From Opitutia bacterium (GTDB lineage Bacteria > Verrucomicrobiota > Verrucomicrobiia > Opitutales > Opitutaceae), in contig CANIJN010000001.1 of assembly GCA_947467625.1 (NCBI GenBank), positions 1-64,000 on the forward strand: a DNA stretch of 64,000 nucleotides. Reading direction: 5' to 3'. The notes under the pieces are model-generated. The model was not told the DNA's origin and ran no database searches. It saw nothing but the letters and a program-made list of their open reading frames with translations. This document shows positions 58,411-64,000 of the stretch, one piece after another. Position numbers and translations under genes: made by a program. Each line of letters starts with the position of its first letter. The stretch's first letter is position 1.

Positions 58411-59422
58411 TCAGTCCAAACAACTGCTGCAGGACCGTTTCGAGATCCTTGCCGACGATCAAGCTGCCCCGTCGATTCACCGCCAGCGACCGACTGCGCT
58501 GCCGTTTCTCCAATTCGACGTTCACTTCAGTCAAACGCGGTTGCTCATACGGCAAGGCGACTACGTCCGTCGCATTGAGCGGCGTCCACGCAAACGGAAC
58601 CCCGGTCCAATTAAACTGAATCTCCCAGCCGGCCACCGGCCCCATCGGCAATGCCTTGGTTACGAGCGAGGGATAGCGCAGGACAAAGTCCGGCGTCCGT
58701 CTGGTCGCGATCCGCACCCGCACGGCGGTCTCCATATTGGAAAAATAATCCTGCACGCTGTTGATCTTCCGCGTGCGCCACTGATTAAAAAAGTCGAGTG
58801 GATCGATGCCCATGAGGTTCATCCCATTCCAGACGCCGTGTTCATTGTGGCTGCCGAACTTCTTTCGCTGATACCACGCCTGAAAATCGTTCGTTACCAT
58901 GACGCCGATTTCGAAATGAACATGCGACCGACTGACTGGGATCGGAGTCGCCCCGGAACTGTGCCCCATCGTGCCGAGCGGCTGACTGCGATTAATCCGG
59001 CCACCGACGCTCAAACCCGGAGCAATCCGCGCGAGGTGCGCGTAGAGCGTGTAGACCGCCGGCGACACATCCGGGTGCTCCAAGATGACGTAGCGGCCAT
59101 AGTTGCTCCCGCCCGGATTCGCACTGATATGGCGGACGACCCCCGCCATCACGGCCATGACCTGGTCAACGGGTTCACCGCGGCGGTCCCGGACGAGGGC
59201 GCTGATATCGAGTCCCTCGTGAAATTGCACTCCACCGTTGCGCACCCCCCCAAACGTCCCCGACACCGGATCACCCGAACCGGCATGCTGCACAAAGTCC
59301 CCGATGGATTTTCCTTCAGACCACGCCGGGTTGGGAGTCGGCCACGTGAGGTCAAGGCGCTCGGCTGCGGACGCCGCCGCACCGATCGCAACCACGGCAA
59401 CCATCACAAAATTTGTCTTCAT
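58406..59422 (-). CDS. M23 family metallopeptidase
   Basis: VQFHEGLDISALVRDRRGEP, YVILEHPDVSPAVYTLYAHL, QPLGTMGHSSGATPIPVSRSHVHFEIGV. Confidence 0.9.
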   Translation of the reverse strand: MKTNFVMVAVVAIGAAASAAERLDLTWPTPNPAWSEGKSIGDFVQHAGSGDPVSGTFGGVRNGGVQFHEGLDISALVRDRRGEPVDQVMAVMAGVVRHISANPGGSNYGRYVILEHPDVSPAVYTLYAHLARIAPGLSVGGRINRSQPLGTMGHSSGATPIPVSRSHVHFEIGVMVTNDFQAWYQRKKFGSHNEHGVWNGMNLMGIDPLDFFNQWRTRKINSVQDYFSNMETAVRVRIATRRTPDFVLRYPSLVTKALPMGPVAGWEIQFNWTGVPFAWTPLNATDVVALPYEQPRLTEVNVELEKRQRSRSLAVNRRGSLIVGKDLETVLQQLFGLK

Positions 59423-59904
59423 TATTTGCGCGCCGCCGCTCGCTGCAGAGCGACGGAGGTTTTCTTGATATTTTCTACGAGGTCGGGCAGGGCCGCGTCC
59501 GCCATTTCAACGAAAACGAACACCCGGCCTTCGGCCAGCGGCCCTTCCATCCGGCGCGCGCCCACGGCGACATCGTTCAGGAAGAGCACCAGACGCCGGC
59601 CTTGGTTCGAGCCGCTGATTCGGTAGAGATCCCGTGCCGCCGCCGGGGTGAGCTGAAACATCAGGCATTTACCTAGCTCCACCTGCATCAACTCGACGTT
59701 CACAATGTCACCCTCGGTGAGCACAGGCTTGGGCCCGATCATTACGCGCACTCCACTCTGCGGTAGGGTGGCGCTCACGGTACGCGCCGCGGCTTCCTCG
59801 AGGAAAAACCGCGCCACGGTCGGCGTGTAGTCCACCGAGGTGGGTGACTGACAGCCCGCGAGCGTAAGCAGAAGGCCAAGTAAACGGATGGTCGCTTTGA
59901 TCAT
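59422..59904 (-). CDS. putative lipoprotein, function unknown
   Basis: MIKATIRLLGLLLTLAGCQSPTSVDYTPTVARFFLEEAAARTVSATLPQSGVRVMIGPKP; lipobox LTLAGC. Confidence 0.75.
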   Translation of the reverse strand: MIKATIRLLGLLLTLAGCQSPTSVDYTPTVARFFLEEAAARTVSATLPQSGVRVMIGPKPVLTEGDIVNVELMQVELGKCLMFQLTPAAARDLYRISGSNQGRRLVLFLNDVAVGARRMEGPLAEGRVFVFVEMADAALPDLVENIKKTSVALQRAAARK

Positions 59905-59908
59905 GGTG

Positions 59909-60169
59909 TTAATTGCCCATCCAGAGACTCCCCGTCCCATCGTCTTTGATCCGCTGTCTTTCCGGAAAATTATCGCCATCCGGAGCCAAGGAGCCGTCGA
60001 GGGGACCGTGTAAATAAGGCAGCCGTGAGCCCAGCGCCACATCGGCGGTCCGGATGCGAGCGACGTCTCCAAAGTCATGACAAAAATCGGAATTGAAAAA
60101 TTTCCGACCGAGGCCCAACCCACTGGCCATCGCCGGAGAACATCGGCCGAGCATCGCATCCGTTTTCAT
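59909..60169 (-). CDS. small hypothetical protein, translationally coupled to hemW-like gene
   Basis: 86 aa ORF whose ATG overlaps the hemW-like stop codon (ATGA) and whose stop precedes the lipoprotein ATG by about 5 bp. Confidence 0.5.
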   Translation of the reverse strand: MKTDAMLGRCSPAMASGLGLGRKFFNSDFCHDFGDVARIRTADVALGSRLPYLHGPLDGSLAPDGDNFPERQRIKDDGTGSLWMGN

Positions 60170-61356
60170 GCGACGGACTCCTCGCTCTCAAACGCAGCCA
60201 TCAGCTCCGCCCCAACCGCGTCAGCGAGTAATCGGCCGCGATCCGTTAAGCGGACGATCGCATCCGCCCGAGTAGCCAATTGTTCCTCGACCAATCTGCG
60301 CAGCAAGGCATCGACCGCCGCCCACGGAGCATCCGGGCATCGCTCCCGCCAGTGAGCAACATCCACTCCGGCGTTCATCCGCAGTCCAAAAATCAACGCG
60401 TCTTCGGTCATCAGGGCCGGCGTCAGCGCGACCCGGTCTTCCGTCACCCGGTTACCGTGGGCGACGTGCGTCTGCCATTTCTCCAAATCAGCGATATTCC
60501 CCCCACGCCAACCACCGTGTTGTGACGCGGCGGATGGGCCTAGGCCCACCCACTCGTGCATGTGCCATGTATTCAAGTTATGAATGCAGGCTTGCCCCGG
60601 GCGGGCGAAGTTGGAAACCTCATACTGCGCATAACCCGCCGCCCCGAGTTGCGCCCACGTCTGCTCGTAGAGTCGGATTTCATGATCCGGATCCAATTTC
60701 ACCCGCCCTTGAGACAGCTTAACCCATAACTTGGTGTCCTCCTCAAAGGTGAGACAATAGGTCGAGAGATGATCGGGTGCCCGCGAAACCGCCTCGCGCA
60801 CATCCGCCGCCCACTCCACGGCTGTCTGCCCGGGCAAAGCAAACATAAGATCCAAGTTCACACTGGGAAACCCCGCCGCGCGCACGCGGTCATAAGCTCG
60901 ATCGATCTGTTGGACGGAATGCTGCCGTCCGAGCGCATCAAGGAGCGCCGGCTGAAAACTCTGGACGCCCATCGACACGCGGGTCACCCCGATTGCCCGC
61001 AGGACCGTCAGTCGCTCTTCGGTAACCGAACCCGGGGCGAGCTCGACCGTCCACTCTAGCGGAGTGCCACCGCACCGCGCCCGGACGATCGCACCAAGCT
61101 TCTCCAAGTCTCGCGCCGCCAGCAGACCTGGTGTGCCGCCGCCCCAGAACACGGTCGTGACGGGACGCTTCCAAGCAACCAGCGAAGCCTCCGTTGCGAC
61201 GCAATCTAAGTAACGCTCGATGCTCCCAGCGGTCGGTTGCGTTTGGTAAAATGCACAGAAATCACACGTCGAGGCACAGAACGGCACGTGCACGTAAAAT
61301 CCCAGCGGGGCGTGCGCTGAGGAAGCTTTGGCTTGCGCTGGGACGAGGCCGCTCAT
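60166..61356 (-). CDS. hemW: radical SAM family heme chaperone HemW (coproporphyrinogen III oxidase-like)
   Basis: FYVHVPFCASTCDFCAFYQT (CxxxCxxC), FWGGGTPGLL, GVTRVSMGVQSFQPALLDALGRQHS. Confidence 0.92.
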   Translation of the reverse strand: MSGLVPAQAKASSAHAPLGFYVHVPFCASTCDFCAFYQTQPTAGSIERYLDCVATEASLVAWKRPVTTVFWGGGTPGLLAARDLEKLGAIVRARCGGTPLEWTVELAPGSVTEERLTVLRAIGVTRVSMGVQSFQPALLDALGRQHSVQQIDRAYDRVRAAGFPSVNLDLMFALPGQTAVEWAADVREAVSRAPDHLSTYCLTFEEDTKLWVKLSQGRVKLDPDHEIRLYEQTWAQLGAAGYAQYEVSNFARPGQACIHNLNTWHMHEWVGLGPSAASQHGGWRGGNIADLEKWQTHVAHGNRVTEDRVALTPALMTEDALIFGLRMNAGVDVAHWRERCPDAPWAAVDALLRRLVEEQLATRADAIVRLTDRGRLLADAVGAELMAAFESEESVA

Positions 61357-61402
61357 TAGTAACGCGTTTTAATTCGCCAAGATTTTTTCACTCTAGGACC
61401 CA

Positions 61403-62326
61403 ATGCACACCAACCGAATTTCTCCCGCGAGAAAAATCCTCGCCTGGCTCGCCGCCCTCGCCGTTTTCGCGCTCCTTTCAGGCTGCGACACGGTCACGCT
61501 GACGAACCTGACGCCTGGATCGATGCCGGAGAATCCGTCACAAATCTACACGTTCACTCTGCGGGTGACGCCGCGGACGAATACTGTCCCCCTCACCTCG
61601 ATCGCGCCTCACGTCATCGTCGACGGCAAGAGTTTCGACATGAAGAGAAGCCCGATTGGCGAAGGTATTTTTGAATTCGAATATCAAGTCCCCTCAGGGC
61701 GTGACGCGCTGGCCTACTATTTTCTCGTTAATTACCTCGTCGAGGGAAACAACCTACAGACCCCGCTCGAAGTCTACACCGACCTCACGCGCACGCAGAT
61801 CGTCCGTCGCTACGTCCTCTCGCTGGAAGTTAACCGTGGCCCTGTCGGTTCACGCGTCAGTGTGTTGGGTCGGGGCTTCACCCCCCAAGATACGGTCAAC
61901 TTCAATGGCTCGCCAGCCCGCACAGTGTGCGAATCCCCGAACGCCCTCAGCTTTTTCGTCCCGCCGCTGGAGAGCGGACGCAATTATCAAATCACACTCA
62001 ATAGTGCCGCCGGCAATTCGCCGATCGGCTCCTTCCGCATCGATGCGAGCAGTATTTCGGTTACGCCGTCTTCGCTCACGCTGCGGACGGGGTCCAAGCA
62101 AACCCTGACCTTTAGTATTCCGAACGCCGCACCACCCGGTGGCACCTTGCTCGATATCGCGACCAACGTACCGGACAGCATCATCATGCCTGAAGTGATT
62201 GTGGCCCAGGGCCAGACCAGCGTCACGGTGACCGTCGAAGGTGGAAAGCCAGGGAATGGCAGTCTGTTTCTCAAGGGCTTTGGTTCGAGCGAGGTTAATG
62301 TGGCGGTGAGCGTCTCCGCGAGATAA
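61403..62326 (+). CDS. IPT/TIG-like domain putative lipoprotein
   Basis: Lipobox ALLSGCDTV; EVNRGPVGSRVSVLGRGFTPQDTVNFNGSPARTVCESPNALSFFVPP resembles IPT/TIG folds. Confidence 0.75.
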   Translation: MHTNRISPARKILAWLAALAVFALLSGCDTVTLTNLTPGSMPENPSQIYTFTLRVTPRTNTVPLTSIAPHVIVDGKSFDMKRSPIGEGIFEFEYQVPSGRDALAYYFLVNYLVEGNNLQTPLEVYTDLTRTQIVRRYVLSLEVNRGPVGSRVSVLGRGFTPQDTVNFNGSPARTVCESPNALSFFVPPLESGRNYQITLNSAAGNSPIGSFRIDASSISVTPSSLTLRTGSKQTLTFSIPNAAPPGGTLLDIATNVPDSIIMPEVIVAQGQTSVTVTVEGGKPGNGSLFLKGFGSSEVNVAVSVSAR

Positions 62327-62354
62327 GACCCGCCATCATCGCACTCCTTTCCGT

Positions 62355-62388
62355 AGGGCAGGTCGCAAGACCTGTCCTATTTTTTTTG
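62355..62388 (+). terminator. Rho-independent terminator with GCAA tetraloop
   Basis: AGGGCAGGTC-GCAA-GACCTGTCCT-ATTTTTTTT. Confidence 0.85.
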
Positions 62389-63297
62389 CCCAAATTGCAA
62401 CGTCAGCGTCACCGGCCGATGATCGCTGGCCGTGCGCACACCGTCGCCGTCAAAAATTTTCGCCACGCCGCCCTCTACCGCCGATCGCAGGCCCGGCGAG
62501 ACGAACACATAGTCAACTCTCGTATAGGTATCATCGCGACGAAACGCGTGGGTCCACGTCTCGCCTCGCGAATCCGCTGCCGGCAACAGGCCGGTGATCA
62601 CCGTCTTGCCTCGCACATGGAGCCTTTCGAGCGGCTTACTTGCCTTGCTGTCATTGCAGTCACCGAGAATTATAAAACGAGCCTTCGCCGGCACCGGAAA
62701 ACGCTTGAGCACCCTGTCCCGCACGGCCGTAGCCTCCCCGGTGCGCCGGATGGTCGAGAGAGCATCGTCGGGACGATCCGTAAAGCGACTTTTCAAGTGT
62801 AACGCAAAAATCGTCACGTCCCCCTCCACCGTGGCGATCGTCACTTCCAAGAGGCCTCGCTTAACGATCTCCTTCGCGCCGAAGTAGGCAAACTCAAGGT
62901 CGGAATGCGTGGTCACCGCCTTGAGCGGAAGGCGAGAGAGCAGCGCCACATGGCGATCCGCGTCGGCCGCCTCCGCGAGCGCCACATAGGGGTAGTCGAG
63001 CCCCTCGGCCTTCAGGTCTCGCTGCAGTTCGTCCAGATAAGCACGCGGCCCCATTTCTTGGAGCACAAGCACGTCGGCATTGAGTGCGCGCATCACGGTC
63101 CGGAGCGCGCGTTTTTCTGACTCCGGCTTCGGATAATCTTTGCGATAGCCCGCCTCCGTCATCCGGTTGGTCGAGACGTAATTCTCAATGTTGTACGTGG
63201 CCATCGTCAGCGCCTCAGCCTGCAGCCGGACCCCGACAAAAAACCCGCTCAGCAGCCATCCGACCAAACAAAGGCGCGTGATCCCCCTTGGCTTCAT
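62377..63297 (-). CDS. endonuclease/exonuclease/phosphatase family protein
   Basis: MATYNIENYVS, DVLVLQEMGPRAYLDEL, FIILGDCNDSKASKP, ASDHRPVTLTL. Confidence 0.88.
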   Translation of the reverse strand: MKPRGITRLCLVGWLLSGFFVGVRLQAEALTMATYNIENYVSTNRMTEAGYRKDYPKPESEKRALRTVMRALNADVLVLQEMGPRAYLDELQRDLKAEGLDYPYVALAEAADADRHVALLSRLPLKAVTTHSDLEFAYFGAKEIVKRGLLEVTIATVEGDVTIFALHLKSRFTDRPDDALSTIRRTGEATAVRDRVLKRFPVPAKARFIILGDCNDSKASKPLERLHVRGKTVITGLLPAADSRGETWTHAFRRDDTYTRVDYVFVSPGLRSAVEGGVAKIFDGDGVRTASDHRPVTLTLQFGQKK

Positions 63298-63318
63298 GAG
63301 CGACCGCGAAGCGGCGGG

Positions 63319-64000
63319 TCAGAGCTTGGCCAGCGCGCCTTCGCGTTCGACCAGCGTGGGGTGAGAGTAGTGAAACGCGCTGAACCACGGATGCGGCGTC
63401 AGGTTGCTCAAATTTTTCTGCGCCAGTTTGCGCAACGCACCGACCATCGCCGCCGGCCCGCCCACGGCTTGGCTGGCGAACGCATCCGCCTCATACTCGT
63501 GCTGGCGCGAAAGCGCATTCATGAGTGGCGAAAACCAAAATGTTACGAGGCCGCTCAAGAGTCCAAAGAGGAGAAACGAAGGAGCGAGCTCACCCTCTGG
63601 AAATCCGAACGAGCGGTTAAACCACGAACTCCTCGCGAGCCACGCGATGACTCCGAAGCCGCCGAACATCATGGCCGCCGACATCGCGATCATCTTCGGA
63701 ATGTGTCCGCGGCGATAATGCCCGATCTCATGCGCCAAGACGGCTTCAAGTTCTTCCGCCGTCAGCTGCGCGATGAGCGTGTCGAAGAGAACGATCCGCC
63801 GAAACCGGCCGAAACCAGTGAAGTAGGCGTTGGAATGGCCCGAGCGCTTCGATCCGTCGATGACCTCAATCGTCGAAGCCCGAAATCCCGTGCGATCTCC
63901 GAGCGCCAAGAGCCGCCCGCGCAACGCGCCCTCCGGCAGCGGAGTGAGCTTGTTAAACAGCGGCAAGATCACCTTCGGATACAACACGAGCATCAGCAGC
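63319..64000 (-). CDS. M48 family metallopeptidase (Ste24/CAAX protease-like), N-terminus outside the window
   Basis: [20 protein letters not shown] (HExxH), [32 protein letters not shown]; frame open to the right edge. Confidence 0.9.
   Translation of the reverse strand, partial: LLMLVLYPKVILPLFNKLTPLPEGALRGRLLALGDRTGFRASTIEVIDGSKRSGHSNAYFTGFGRFRRIVLFDTLIAQLTAEELEAVLAHEIGHYRRGHIPKMIAMSAAMMFGGFGVIAWLARSSWFNRSFGFPEGELAPSFLLFGLLSGLVTFWFSPLMNALSRQHEYEADAFASQAVGGPAAMVGALRKLAQKNLSNLTPHPWFSAFHYSHPTLVEREGALAKL

Noticed and set aside
1-64000. CRISPR arrays, rRNA genes, prophage, toxin-antiphage defence operons
   Set aside because: Looked for direct repeats with spacers, rRNA signatures, phage structural genes and known defence nuclease/helicase combinations; none seen. 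The hrpB-type helicase is a housekeeping DEAH enzyme.

Overview
High-GC bacterial chromosomal segment, most consistent with a Verrucomicrobiota (Opitutaceae-like) genome: PVC-type small basic protein, Opitutaceae-style TonB receptors, DUF1080 proteins and sulfatases. Most of the window is housekeeping genes: aspartate and class I/II aminotransferases, secG, parB, fmt, der, ffh, proA, ugd, ftsH, tilS, serS, hrpB-type helicase, thiL, tsaE, trmL, smpB, rpoZ, cutA and hemW-like, plus three tRNA genes that are all tRNA-Arg (ACG, TCG, CCG). Accessory content: an IS66-type transposase tail at the left edge; a tightly packed eight-gene carbohydrate-catabolism operon (26.3-34.7 kb); a TonB receptor / DMFase-like / sulfatase / amidohydrolase region (46.4-55.3 kb); two TonB-receptor gene fragments; REP/REPIN-like repeats; and an intergenic hairpin array next to tRNA-Arg(CCG). 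The best candidates for something undescribed are (i) the amino-sugar/polyol-like operon, (ii) a 659-aa protein with an RGG-box disordered N-terminus, (iii) the hairpin array at about 58.28-58.41 kb, and (iv) a CPBP-protease/ProA single-ORF fusion with a short insertion in the ProA part. No CRISPR array, rRNA operon or recognised defence system was seen. All calls come from reading the sequence and recalled family motifs; no database search was run.
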